This document shows positions 51,232 to 60,306 of a DNA stretch of 64,000 nucleotides, piece by piece. Both the position numbers and the translations under genes were made by a program. The stretch's first letter is position 1. Each line of letters starts with the position of its first letter. The stretch lies in NCBI RefSeq assembly GCF_007997035.1, contig NZ_VOSS01000014.1, positions 1 through 64,000 of the forward strand, read 5' to 3'. The notes under the pieces were generated by a model. The model worked only from the letters and a program-made list of their open reading frames with translations, ran no database searches and was not told where the DNA came from. The DNA comes from Ralstonia sp. TCR112 (lineage in GTDB: Bacteria > Pseudomonadota > Gammaproteobacteria > Burkholderiales > Burkholderiaceae).

Positions 51232-52413
51232 ATGATGTTCTCCGTGTTGTTCCGTCGTTACCGTTCGTCCCGGTGGTTGCTGTGCGCGTGCGCGTTGGCT
51301 GTGTTGCAGGCGTGCGGCAAGCATGCTGATGAGGCCGCCAGGCCCGCTGGCCCGCCGGAGGTCGAGTTTGCCGTTGCACAGCGCTCCGAGGCGCCGCTGG
51401 TGACCGAACTGCCGGGCCGGCTTGAGCCGTATCGCACGGCGGAAGTGCGTGCGCGCGTCGATGGCATCGTCCTCAAGCGCGCCTACGAAGAAGGCCAGGT
51501 GGTCAAGGCCGGGCAGGTGCTGTTCCGCATCGACCCGGCGCCGCTCAAGGCGCAGGTGGACGCCGCACAAGGCGCGCTTGCCCGTGCGCAGGCGCAACAC
51601 GCCATCGCGCGCGACAAGGCTGCGCGCTACAAGGGGCTGGCCGCCACGCGCGCCGTGAGCGAGCTGGAATACGCCGAAGCGCAAGCCGCCGAGCGTCAGG
51701 CCGCCGCAGACGTCGTGTCCAGCCGCGCCGCACTGGAAACCGCCCAGCTGCGCCTGGGCTATGCCACCGTCACGGCGCCGATTGCCGGCCGCTCGCGCCG
51801 CGCGCAGGTGACCGAAGGTGCGCTGGTCAAGGAAGACGCTGCCACGCCGCTCACCACCGTCGAGCAGATCGACCCGATCTACGTGGACTTCGCACAGCCT
51901 GCTGCCGAAGTGCTGGCCTTGCAGCGCGCGCTCAAGAAGGGCGAGGCCGCTGCATTGAGTGGTCAGGACATCGGCGTACAGGTCATCCTGAGCGATGGCG
52001 TGGCGTACGAGCGCCCGGGCAAGCTGCTGTTCTCGGATCTGGCGGTGGACCGTGCGACGGACAACGTCTCGATGCGCGCCGTGCTGCCCAACCCCGATGG
52101 CCTGCTGCTGCCTGGCATGTACGTGCGCGTGAAGCTTTCGCACGCCGTCCAGCAGGGCGCGGTGACGGTTCCCAAGGGCGCGTTGCAGCGCGACCGCCAG
52201 GGAGCATCGGTGTTTGTGGTGCAGGCCGACAATACGCTGGCCGTGCGTCCCGTGGCTGCGCAAACGTTGGCCGGTGACCAATGGCTGGTGACCAGTGGGC
52301 TGTCCGGCGGAGAGCGCCTCGCCATTCCGGGCATGCAGACGCTGGAAGCGGGCATGGCGGTCAAGCCGGTGCCCGCAGCACCGCGTGCTGACACCAAGCC
52401 GAAGAAGGGCTGA
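51232..52413 (+). CDS. RND efflux periplasmic adaptor (AcrA/MexA type)
   Basis: 393 residues. It is a lipoprotein: the lipobox LQAC follows CALAVLQAC at the end of a short signal. The adaptor has a beta-barrel/lipoyl block (VRARVDGIVLKRAYEEGQVVKAGQVLFRIDP), a helical hairpin (AQGALARAQAQHAIARDKAARYKG) and a C-terminal membrane-proximal domain. It bridges the RND pump to an outer-membrane channel. It is 2 bp upstream of the pump gene, so they form one operon. No TetR- or MarR-type regulator is next to it. Confidence 0.92.
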   Translation: MMFSVLFRRYRSSRWLLCACALAVLQACGKHADEAARPAGPPEVEFAVAQRSEAPLVTELPGRLEPYRTAEVRARVDGIVLKRAYEEGQVVKAGQVLFRIDPAPLKAQVDAAQGALARAQAQHAIARDKAARYKGLAATRAVSELEYAEAQAAERQAAADVVSSRAALETAQLRLGYATVTAPIAGRSRRAQVTEGALVKEDAATPLTTVEQIDPIYVDFAQPAAEVLALQRALKKGEAAALSGQDIGVQVILSDGVAYERPGKLLFSDLAVDRATDNVSMRAVLPNPDGLLLPGMYVRVKLSHAVQQGAVTVPKGALQRDRQGASVFVVQADNTLAVRPVAAQTLAGDQWLVTSGLSGGERLAIPGMQTLEAGMAVKPVPAAPRADTKPKKG

Positions 52414-52415
52414 CC

Positions 52416-55400
52416 ATGGCGCGCTTCTTTATCGACCGCCCGGTCTTTGCCTGGGTGATTGCGCTGGCCATCATCCTGGCCGGCGTGCTCGCGCTACCCA
52501 AACTGCCCGTGGCGCAGTACCCGAACATCGCGCCGCCCAACGTCAGCATCTCGGCCAACTATCCCGGCGCGTCGGCGCGCACGGTGGAGAGTGCCGTCAC
52601 CGCCATCATCGAGCGCGAGATGAACGGCGCGCCGGGGCTGCTGTACATGTCGTCGTCGTCCGATGCGGCGGGCAATGTGTCGATCAACCTGTCGTTCACC
52701 CAGGGCACGAGCCCCGATCTTGCGGCGGTGGAGGTGCAGAACCGGCTGAAGATCGTCGAAGAACGCCTGCCCGAGGTCGTGCGCCGCAACGGCATCCGCA
52801 TCGAGAAGGCGGCCGAGAACTACATGATGTATCTGTCGCTGACGGCCGAGCGTGGCCGCTTTGACGGCATCGACCTGGGCGACCTCGCTTCGTCAGATTT
52901 GATTCCGCAGTTGCGCCGCGTGCCGGGCGTTGGCACCGCGCAGTTGTTCGACGCGGAATACGCCATGCGCATCTGGCCCGATGCCGACAAGTTGACCGCA
53001 TTGGGCCTGACCGCCGGCGACCTGAGCGACGCCGTGCGCCGCTACAACGCGCGCATCACCGTGGGCGAGATCGGCAGCGGCGCCGTGCCGGGCAGCGCGC
53101 CCATCAACGCGAGCGTCACCGGCGACGATGGGCTGACCACGCCGGATGCATTCGGCCAGATCCCGCTGCGTGCGGACGCGCAAGGCCGCATGGTGCTGCT
53201 GCGCGATGTGGCGCGCGTGGAGCTGGGCGGCAGCGATTACCTCTACCTCTCGCGCATGAACGGCAAGCCGGCCACGACCATCGGCATCAAGCTCGCCCCT
53301 GGCGCCAACGCCGTGGGCGTGGCCAAGCGCGTGCGCGCGGTGCTGGACGAAGCGCAGGCGCATTTCCCGCCCGGCGTGCGCTACGAGGTGGCGTACGACA
53401 GCTCGCGCTTTGTCGGCATCGCCATCGAGCAGGTGGTCAAGACGCTGCTCGAAGCCGTGGTGCTGGTGTTCCTGGTGATGATGCTGTTCATGCAGAACCT
53501 GCGCGCGACGCTGATCCCGACGCTGGTCGTGCCGATCGCGCTGCTGGGCACGTTTGCGGTGATGCTGCCGATGGGTTTTTCCATCAACGTGCTGACGCTG
53601 TTCGGCCTGGTGCTGGCCATCGGCATCCTCGTCGACGATGCGATCGTGGTGGTGGAAAACGTCGAACGCGTGATGCACGAAGATGGGCTCTCGCCGCGCG
53701 AGGCGACGGCCAAGGCAATGCGGCAGATCAGCGGGGCCATCGTCGGCATCTCGCTGGTGCTGACGGCGGTGTTCGTGCCGATGGCGTTCTTTGGCGGCGC
53801 GGTGGGCAATATCTACCGACAGTTTTCGTTGTCGCTGGCGGTGTCGATGGTGTTTTCGGCATTCCTGGCACTGACGCTTACGCCAGCGCTTTGCGCGACG
53901 CTGCTCAAGCCCGTGCAGGCTGGCCACGGTGCCGAGCGCAAGGGCTTCTTCGGCGCATTCAACCGCGGCTTTGCGCGGTTGACGGCGCGCTACCAAGGCG
54001 GCGTTGCCAGGCTGCTGAACCGCACGGGCCGCGCGCTGGTGGCGTACGGCGCCGTCGTCGGTGTCGTGGTGCTGCTGTTCACGCAACTGCCGACGGCCTT
54101 TCTGCCGGAAGAAGACACCGGCGAGTTCATGACCGTCGTCATGCTGCCGACTGGCGCCACGCAGGCGCAAACGCTCGACGTCGTGCGGCAAGCCGAGCAG
54201 CACTTCATGACGCAGGAGCCGGCGGTGGCATCCACGCTGGCCATCACGGGCTTCAGCCTGTACGGCAACGGGCAGAACGCGGCCATGCTGTTCCTGACGC
54301 TCAAGGACTGGAAGCAGCGCAAGGGCGCTGACCAGCACGTCGATGCCGTGGTCGAGCGAGCCAACGCAGCGTTCGGCAAGATCAAGGGCGCGATGGTCAT
54401 GGCGATGAACTCGCCCGCGCTGCCGGAGCTGGGCAGCAAGCCGGGCTTCGACCTGCGTCTGCAGGACCGCGGAGGCGCCGGCTACGAGCGCCTCGCGCAG
54501 GCACGCGACCGCATGCTCGCTGAGGCCGCGAAGCATCCCGCGCTGTCGGAAGTCACGTTTGCGGGCCAGGGCGATGCACCGCAGGTGCTGATTGATGTGG
54601 ACCGCAAGAAGGCGCTGTCGATGGGCGTGTCGATTGATGACATCAACCGCACGCTGGCCGTGATGTTCGGCTCCGATTACGCAGGCGATTTCGTCTATCG
54701 CAACCAGGTGCGCCGCGTGATCGTGCAGGCCGACGGCAAGCAGCGCGTCTCGGTCGAGCAGCTTGGCCGCATGCATGTGCGTAATGCCGCAGGGGCCATG
54801 GTGCCGCTCTCGGCGTTCACCACGACGAAGTGGATCGTGGGGCCGCTCAAGCTCGACCGCTACAACGGCTTTCCGGCCATGACGATCACCGGCGCGCCCG
54901 CGCCGGGTCACAGCTCAGGCGAGGCCATGGCGGCGATGGAGTCGATCGCGCGCGGCCTGCCCGAAGGCTTCGGCTACGAGTGGACGGGGCAGTCGTTCGA
55001 GGAGCGGCTGTCGGGTGCGCAGGCGCCGGCGCTGTTTGCGTTGTCGATCCTCGTCGTGTTTCTGTGCCTGGCGGCGCTGTACGAGAGCTGGTCGATTCCG
55101 CTGGCGGTCATGCTGGTGGTGCCGCTGGGCGTGTTGGGCGCGCTGCTGGGCGCCACGCTGCGCTTCCTGCCCAACGACATCTACTTCAAGGTCGGGCTGA
55201 TTGCCACGATTGGCCTGTCGGCCAAGAACGCGATCCTGATCATTGAAGTGGCCAAGGATCTCGTGGCGCAAGGCATGGGCCTGATTGAAGCCACGCTGGA
55301 GGCCGCGCGGCTGCGCTTCCGGCCGATCGTGATGACGTCGCTGGCGTTTGCCTTTGGTGTCGTGCCGCTGGCGATTGCGACCGGCGCGGCATCCGCCAGC

Positions 55401-55571
55401 CAACGCGCCATCGGCACGGGTGTGCTGGGCGGGATCATCGCGGCGACGGTGCTGGCGGTGTTCCTGGTGCCGGTGTTCTTTGTGGTGGTGCGGCGCGTGT
55501 TCAAGGGCAGCGAGCGGCAGCGCCGGCTGGACGCGGCGCACGAGCACGAGACTGCGGGGCCGGCGGCCTGA
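52416..55571 (+). CDS. RND efflux transporter, HAE1 family (AcrB/MexB type)
   Basis: 1051 residues, 12 membrane helices with two large periplasmic loops. Start ARFFIDRPVFAWVIALAIIL and the YPNIAPPNVSISANYPGAS block are typical. Helix 4 has the proton-relay acids in ILVDDAIVVVENVERVMHE, and helix 10 the Lys in GLSAKNAILIIEVAKD. It extrudes amphiphilic drugs using proton motive force. No outer-membrane channel gene follows; the channel must be supplied elsewhere. It ends shortly before the convergent hydrolase gene with a 12-bp gap. Confidence 0.95.
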   Translation: MARFFIDRPVFAWVIALAIILAGVLALPKLPVAQYPNIAPPNVSISANYPGASARTVESAVTAIIEREMNGAPGLLYMSSSSDAAGNVSINLSFTQGTSPDLAAVEVQNRLKIVEERLPEVVRRNGIRIEKAAENYMMYLSLTAERGRFDGIDLGDLASSDLIPQLRRVPGVGTAQLFDAEYAMRIWPDADKLTALGLTAGDLSDAVRRYNARITVGEIGSGAVPGSAPINASVTGDDGLTTPDAFGQIPLRADAQGRMVLLRDVARVELGGSDYLYLSRMNGKPATTIGIKLAPGANAVGVAKRVRAVLDEAQAHFPPGVRYEVAYDSSRFVGIAIEQVVKTLLEAVVLVFLVMMLFMQNLRATLIPTLVVPIALLGTFAVMLPMGFSINVLTLFGLVLAIGILVDDAIVVVENVERVMHEDGLSPREATAKAMRQISGAIVGISLVLTAVFVPMAFFGGAVGNIYRQFSLSLAVSMVFSAFLALTLTPALCATLLKPVQAGHGAERKGFFGAFNRGFARLTARYQGGVARLLNRTGRALVAYGAVVGVVVLLFTQLPTAFLPEEDTGEFMTVVMLPTGATQAQTLDVVRQAEQHFMTQEPAVASTLAITGFSLYGNGQNAAMLFLTLKDWKQRKGADQHVDAVVERANAAFGKIKGAMVMAMNSPALPELGSKPGFDLRLQDRGGAGYERLAQARDRMLAEAAKHPALSEVTFAGQGDAPQVLIDVDRKKALSMGVSIDDINRTLAVMFGSDYAGDFVYRNQVRRVIVQADGKQRVSVEQLGRMHVRNAAGAMVPLSAFTTTKWIVGPLKLDRYNGFPAMTITGAPAPGHSSGEAMAAMESIARGLPEGFGYEWTGQSFEERLSGAQAPALFALSILVVFLCLAALYESWSIPLAVMLVVPLGVLGALLGATLRFLPNDIYFKVGLIATIGLSAKNAILIIEVAKDLVAQGMGLIEATLEAARLRFRPIVMTSLAFAFGVVPLAIATGAASASQRAIGTGVLGGIIAATVLAVFLVPVFFVVVRRVFKGSERQRRLDAAHEHETAGPAA

Positions 55572-55583
55572 TCGGCGTCGTGA

Positions 55584-56408
55584 TCAATCTGCGGCGGCTG
55601 GGCTCTTGCGCCTGGCCGCTGCGGGGTCGAAACCGAAAAAGCCGAGGACCTCGGCGGCGACCTGATCGCGATCGTTGTCTACGCAGATCATGTGGTAGCT
55701 GTTTTCGAGCACGACGCTGCGCGCATGGGGCAGGGTAGCTTGCAACGTTTCAGCGGAGCGCAGGCTGGTGAGTTCGTCTTCACGGGAGTGGACGACCAGC
55801 GTCTGGCACTGCGTCTCGGGCGCGCCAGCCAGCGCCCAGCGTCGCAGCCGATCCACCTGCCGAATGCACGCCAGCGGCACCCACGGGTAGTGGAAGCTGT
55901 CGCCGCGCGCGAGCTTCGCCTTGATGATCCGCCGCAATAGCGGGTTCTTGATGCCGAACGGCTCGTCTTCTTCCACGCGCATGCGCGCCGCCATGCCCGG
56001 GATGCGATAGACCACGTGGCGCAGATCCCGATACCACGGCGTCGACCAGCCATCGATATGGATCGGCGTGGCGAGCAGCGCCAGCCTGTCGTGCGGGCGT
56101 GCAATGCCATGCCGAACCCGGTGCGCCAGCACCAGTGCCAGCAATGCGCCCATGCACATCCCAGCGATATGCACGGCGTCGTGCTCGGCGATGAGCTGCT
56201 CATACGTTTGCGTGAGCGTTTCAAGCCAGGCCTCGGCGGGCATGTGGATCAGGTCTTCGGGGCGCGTGCCGTGGCCAGGCAAGGTTGGCACGTGCGTGAC
56301 CGCGCCGGCGTTGCGCAGCGCTTTCTGCAGCACGCCCACGTCGTAGGCCGTGCCGCCCAGACCATGGATCAGCAGCACAGCCGTGCTGCCGGACGCCAAT
56401 GCCGTCAC
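55584..56408 (-). CDS. Alpha/beta hydrolase with GMCMG (Cys) nucleophile elbow
   Basis: 274 residues. The fold's oxyanion segment is LLIHGLGGTAYD and the nucleophile elbow reads HIAGMCMGALLA, with Cys85 where esterases have Ser. The acid is probably Asp in HSREDELTS and the base His239 in ENSYHMICVDND. Dienelactone hydrolase is a known Cys-nucleophile member of this fold. Substrate is unknown, and the overall pattern also resembles carboxylesterase/monoacylglycerol lipases. The GTG start overlaps the stop of the upstream MASE1 gene as GTGA (56405-56408), so the two are translationally coupled. No signal peptide is present. Confidence 0.8.
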   Translation of the reverse strand: MTALASGSTAVLLIHGLGGTAYDVGVLQKALRNAGAVTHVPTLPGHGTRPEDLIHMPAEAWLETLTQTYEQLIAEHDAVHIAGMCMGALLALVLAHRVRHGIARPHDRLALLATPIHIDGWSTPWYRDLRHVVYRIPGMAARMRVEEDEPFGIKNPLLRRIIKAKLARGDSFHYPWVPLACIRQVDRLRRWALAGAPETQCQTLVVHSREDELTSLRSAETLQATLPHARSVVLENSYHMICVDNDRDQVAAEVLGFFGFDPAAARRKSPAAAD

Positions 56409-57691
56409 AGTGCGGTCTCGACCGACCAGGTACCGGTGACGAGCGCCATGTTGCCCACGGCATCCATCAGCGGGCCACCGGTATCCACCACGGTGTGCAG
56501 CGTGCCGTCGCGTGCGGTGATGCGCAGCGTCTGGCGGCGCGCGGGCATGGCGGCCCCGTCGTCCAGCGCGGTTTCTCCGAGCCAACGTGCGCGCAGCGCG
56601 TCGCGATCATCCGGATGCACCAGTTGCAGTACGGTCGAGATCGACGCCATGCTCGTCGCGTCGTGTCCGAAGACGAGGACCACGTCGCCGCCCCAGTCGA
56701 TGCGGCCACTGGCCGGGTCGATGGTGTAGACGAGCTGGCCCGATGTTGCCAACGCCAGTTCGACGCGGTTCTGCCACTGCGCGCTTTGCTCGTGCAGTTG
56801 TTCGCGCGTGGTTTTGAGCGCGCTCACCAGCAGCACCAGCAGCGCGGCAATGCCCAGATACAGCTGCGCTTCCAGCAGCGACTGGCCATAGTGGTGATCG
56901 AGCACGGCGAACGGGCCGTCGCCCTCGGCGGTTTGCGTCAGCGCCACGAGCGTGAGCAGCAGCACGGCCATGGAGCCGCCGCGGCCGCCCCACAGCAGGG
57001 CCACCACCACGGCAAAGAACAACGGGACGTAGGTCAGCGCAAAGCCGATGCCGTCGCCAAACTTGGCATCGCTGTTGCCATCGAAGATGACGTACGCCGA
57101 CAGCGCCAGCGCAATCGCAGCCGCCAGGCCCAGCAGGAAGTCCGTGCGGTCCGTGCCGCCCGAGCGGAATGCGCGAAAGCGCGACCATGCGGCCAGCACC
57201 GGCGTGACGATCAGCACGCCCAGGAAATCCGACGCCGCCCAGATGCGCAGGACGTGCCCGAATGCGCCACCCTGGGACCACGCAAACCATGCCGCCCCGA
57301 ACAGCGCCCCGAGCAGCGCGCTGACCGCGCCCGCCACCAGCATCGCGCGCACGAAGTACAACCCTTCGAGCGGCACGCGCGCGAGCCTCACCAGGGCCAC
57401 GGCCAGGGCCGCGCTCCCCGCCTCGTCGAGCACGAACAGCATGGCGTGCGCGGGGTTGGTGTGTTCAATCGCGGCCAGCGCCAGCTGGGCCACGGCAAAC
57501 GCCGCGCCGAGCCCCGGCCATTCGCGGTAAGGCCGCAGCATGAACGCCGCCATGGTCACGCCTGCCGGCAGCCAGATGTAGCCCGTCATGTCGACCGGGC
57601 CATTCAGCCGATGCGACACGATGGCGGCAACCAGGTAAAGCGCGCCCCAGAGGATCGTGGCGACGGTGGTGGAAGGTCGGTTCAATGGCAT
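56405..57691 (-). CDS. MASE1 membrane sensor with PAS domain and no visible output domain
   Basis: 428 residues. Eight or nine hydrophobic helices (about 10-300) form a MASE1 domain (TGYIWLPAGVTMAAFMLRPY, FLGVLIVTPVLAAWSRF). A short coiled coil (TTREQLHEQSAQWQNRVELAL) leads to one PAS domain (about 315-420: YTIDPASGRIDWGGDV, LVHPDDRDALRARW). MASE1 normally sits before histidine kinase, GGDEF or other output domains, and none follows here: the protein stops just after the PAS. The GTGA overlap couples it to a hydrolase, which might be the output in trans. It follows a terminator from the GST gene. Confidence 0.82.
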   Translation of the reverse strand: MPLNRPSTTVATILWGALYLVAAIVSHRLNGPVDMTGYIWLPAGVTMAAFMLRPYREWPGLGAAFAVAQLALAAIEHTNPAHAMLFVLDEAGSAALAVALVRLARVPLEGLYFVRAMLVAGAVSALLGALFGAAWFAWSQGGAFGHVLRIWAASDFLGVLIVTPVLAAWSRFRAFRSGGTDRTDFLLGLAAAIALALSAYVIFDGNSDAKFGDGIGFALTYVPLFFAVVVALLWGGRGGSMAVLLLTLVALTQTAEGDGPFAVLDHHYGQSLLEAQLYLGIAALLVLLVSALKTTREQLHEQSAQWQNRVELALATSGQLVYTIDPASGRIDWGGDVVLVFGHDATSMASISTVLQLVHPDDRDALRARWLGETALDDGAAMPARRQTLRITARDGTLHTVVDTGGPLMDAVGNMALVTGTWSVETAL

Positions 57692-57713
57692 CCGGGTTTC
57701 CCTCGGTGAAAAC

Positions 57714-57748
57714 AAAAAACCGCGCCGGCTTGGGTGCCGTGCGCGGTT
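57714..57748 (-). terminator. Terminator after the GST gene
   Basis: On the minus strand CAACCGCGC and GCGCGGTTTTTT pair around ACGGCACCCAAGCCG. It lies 33 bp past the GST stop and just upstream of the MASE1 gene. Confidence 0.8.
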
Positions 57749-57780
57749 GGTGATGCTACCGCAACCGGTTTCGGGCGGGC

Positions 57781-58422
57781 TTAGACGACAGGCAGCGCCA
57801 AGACTTCCCGTGCGGCGCGCCGGTCGCGCAACTCGGCCATCCACCGCTCGAGGTTCGGGCGCGCCGGGCGGTCCATCGGCAGGCCGAGCCAGCGGTGTGT
57901 GGCGCAGCCGCAGACGATGTCGGCCATGGTGAAGCGGCGGCCGGCCACGTAGGGCTGCTTGGCCAGCACGGCTTCGAGGACGGCGGTGCTGCGTTCCGCG
58001 GCCTGGCGCGAGCGTTCAATGCGTGCAGCGTCGCGCTGGTCTTCCGGCGTACGCACGAGCTGCATGAACGCATCCACCATCGACGGGCTGTACGACGTGG
58101 TCTGCCAGTCCATCCAGCGGTCGGCATCCGCGCGCTGGTGAAGCTCGAGCGGGTAGAGATTGCCCGGGCCATAGCGCGCCGAGAGATAACGCACGATGGC
58201 GTTGGACTCCCACAGCACGAAGCGCGTATCGCCGGCATCGTTCAGGCCGTCTTCGATGACGGGGATCATCCCGTTGGGGTTCATCGCCTTGAATTCCGGC
58301 GTGTCGACGCCGCCGAAGGCGCCGCCGACGTCGATGCGCTCATGGTCCAGCGACAGCTCGCGCGCGCACCAGACCACTTTCTGAACGTTGACCGAAGAGA
58401 GTCTTCCCCAGATCCGCAGCAT
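57781..58422 (-). CDS. Glutathione S-transferase family protein
   Basis: 213 residues. Thioredoxin-like N-terminal domain (residues 1-85: LRIWGRLSSVNVQKVVW, NPNGMIPVIED with the cis-Pro loop, LWESNAIVRYLSARYG with the Glu-Ser glutathione site) and an all-helical C-terminal domain (PYVAGRRFTMADIVCGC, the N-capping box). The nucleophile is probably Ser/Asn in GRLSSVN, not Tyr. Substrate unknown. AAAGGAG lies before the ATG at 58422. It is downstream of the aminotransferase on the same strand and ends at a terminator. Confidence 0.88.
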   Translation of the reverse strand: MLRIWGRLSSVNVQKVVWCARELSLDHERIDVGGAFGGVDTPEFKAMNPNGMIPVIEDGLNDAGDTRFVLWESNAIVRYLSARYGPGNLYPLELHQRADADRWMDWQTTSYSPSMVDAFMQLVRTPEDQRDAARIERSRQAAERSTAVLEAVLAKQPYVAGRRFTMADIVCGCATHRWLGLPMDRPARPNLERWMAELRDRRAAREVLALPVV

Positions 58423-58468
58423 CGACGACGGCTCCTTTCTCGAATGGATGAATGGACAGGTAGGTAAT

Positions 58469-59659
58469 TTAGGCGGCCTTCGGCGTGAGCGCAGCGATTT
58501 CTGCACGGATCAGCTCGCCCAGCACGGCAATGCCTTGCTCGATGCGCTCCGGTGCCACCGTCACGAACGCCAGGCGCAGGGTGTTGCGACGCGGCGCATT
58601 GGCATAGAACGGTGCACCCGGCACGAACGCCACATTGCGCGCGACGGCCTTTTCCAGCAGCGACATCGTGTCGATGCCTTCCGGCACTTCCACCCAGATG
58701 AACATGCCGCCTTCCGGGCGGTTCCAGTGCACGCCGGCCGGCATGTGGCGCGTGAGCGAGTCGAGCATCGCTTCGCATTGCTTGCCGTAGAGGTTCCGGA
58801 TGCTGGGGATGTGCGTGTCGAGCAGCCCGGTCTTCAGCACCTCGTACGCCACGCGCTGCGTGAAGCTCGGCGTGTGCAGATCCGATGCCTGCTTGGCCTG
58901 CACGAGTTTGAAGTGGATATGTTCGGGCGCGATGATGTAGCCCAGGCGCATGCCCGGTGCCAGGATCTTCGAGAACGAGCCCATGTAGACCACGCCGTCC
59001 GGATTCAGCGAGCGCAGCGAGGGCAGGGCGTCGCCGGTGTAGCTGAGTTCGCCATACGGGTCGTCTTCAACGAGCAGCACGCCGAGTTCCTTCGCGCGGG
59101 CGACCAGGGCTTGGCGGCGGTCCAGCGGCAGGCGGCGGCCGGTCGGGTTCTGGAAGTTCGGGATCGTGTAGAAGAAGCGCGCGCCGGCCGCCAGCTCGGG
59201 CGTGAGCGCGTCGGGCAGCAGGCCCTTGTCGTCGGTGGCGATGGACGTATAGGCCGGCTCGAACAGCGAGAACGCCTGCAGTGCGCCGAGGTACGTCGGC
59301 GTTTCGACCAGCACCTTGCTTTGCGGGTCGATGAAGATCTTGCCGAGCAGGTCCAGGCCCTGCTGCGAGCCCGTGGTGATCAGCACGCGCGAAGCGGTGG
59401 TGCCATGACGCTGGGCGATCCACTCGCGCAGCACCGACAGGCCTTCGGTCGGGGTGTACTGCAGCGAGGCCTGCGGGTTGTCGGCAAACATGCGGGCGCA
59501 CGCCGCCTGAATCGCTTCGACCGGGAAGGTGACCGGGGCGGGCAGGCCGCCGGCAAACGAAATGACCTCAGGACGTTCGGTGATCTTGAGGATTTCCCGG
59601 ATCGCCGAGCTGGTGAGTTTCTGAGCGCGGCTGGAGAAGGTACAGGCGGTGTGGTCCAT
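58469..59659 (-). CDS. PLP-dependent aminotransferase, fold type I (2-aminoadipate/LysN-like)
   Basis: 396 residues. Class I/II aminotransferase with an N-terminal ISFAGGLPAPVTFP, the LQYTPTEGLSVLREW motif common to the LysN/ARO8-like group, PNFQNPTGRRLPLDRR, LVEDDPYGELSY (Asp that contacts the PLP ring) and the Schiff-base Lys in YMGSFSKILAPGMRLGYI. It has no HTH, so it is not a regulator, although it is close to the aminotransferase half of MocR proteins. Substrate range may be broad (aromatic, branched or 2-aminoadipate). It is in the same direction as ridA, eamA and alaX and may be controlled with them. Confidence 0.88.
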   Translation of the reverse strand: MDHTACTFSSRAQKLTSSAIREILKITERPEVISFAGGLPAPVTFPVEAIQAACARMFADNPQASLQYTPTEGLSVLREWIAQRHGTTASRVLITTGSQQGLDLLGKIFIDPQSKVLVETPTYLGALQAFSLFEPAYTSIATDDKGLLPDALTPELAAGARFFYTIPNFQNPTGRRLPLDRRQALVARAKELGVLLVEDDPYGELSYTGDALPSLRSLNPDGVVYMGSFSKILAPGMRLGYIIAPEHIHFKLVQAKQASDLHTPSFTQRVAYEVLKTGLLDTHIPSIRNLYGKQCEAMLDSLTRHMPAGVHWNRPEGGMFIWVEVPEGIDTMSLLEKAVARNVAFVPGAPFYANAPRRNTLRLAFVTVAPERIEQGIAVLGELIRAEIAALTPKAA

Positions 59660-59790
59660 GGTGTGGTCCTAGTGTTGCGGCGCCCACCTCGTGAGCGGGC
59701 ACCGTGGGTGGGCAAAACGATGAGAATAGCAGGCAACCGGCCCGTCTAACACTGGCCGGCTGCCGGTGGCACAGCAGCAAAAAGCGTCGC

Positions 59791-60261
59791 TCAGGCGACT
59801 TCCGCAATCAGTTCGATCTCGACGCATGCGCCGAACGGAATCTGTGCGACGCCGAAGGCGCTGCGGGCGTGCTTGCCGGCGTCGCCAAACACCTCGACGA
59901 ACAGTTCGGATGCGCCGTTGGTCACCAGGTGCTGCTCGGTGAACTCCTGGGTGGAGTTGACCAGGCTCATCACCTTGACGATGCGCTTGACGCGGCTGAG
60001 ATCACCGCCCAGGTGCGTGTTCAGCGTAGCGATCAGGTCGATGGCGATGGCGCGTGCGGCTGACTTGCCTTGCTCGGTGGTCATGTCGGCGCCCAGCTTG
60101 CCAACCCACGGCTTGCCGTCTTTCTTGGCGATGTGGCCGGACAGGAAGACCTGGTTGCCGGTTTGCGCGGCCATGACGTAGGCGGCAGCGGGGGCGCCTG
60201 CGGCGGGCAGTTCGATGCCGAGTTGCTTGAGCTTGGCCTGAGCGTCGTGCGGGGCGGTCAT
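59791..60261 (-). CDS. RidA/YjgF/UK114 family protein
   Basis: 156 residues. Enamine/imine deaminase family that removes reactive 2-aminoacrylate and related imines made by PLP enzymes. The YjgF core has QVFLSGHIAKKDGKP, a middle VKRIVKVMSLVNSTQEF, and the C-terminal strands RSAFGVAQIPFGACVEIELIA. It belongs to the longer, non-archetypal RidA subgroup in which the conserved Arg of the RidA active site is not evident. The neighbouring aminotransferase suggests joint control of imine intermediates. Confidence 0.88.
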   Translation of the reverse strand: MTAPHDAQAKLKQLGIELPAAGAPAAAYVMAAQTGNQVFLSGHIAKKDGKPWVGKLGADMTTEQGKSAARAIAIDLIATLNTHLGGDLSRVKRIVKVMSLVNSTQEFTEQHLVTNGASELFVEVFGDAGKHARSAFGVAQIPFGACVEIELIAEVA

Positions 60262-60306
60262 GAAGACTCCTTGGTAAGTGCGGTCAACAAAAGAGGGAAA
60301 ACGTTG

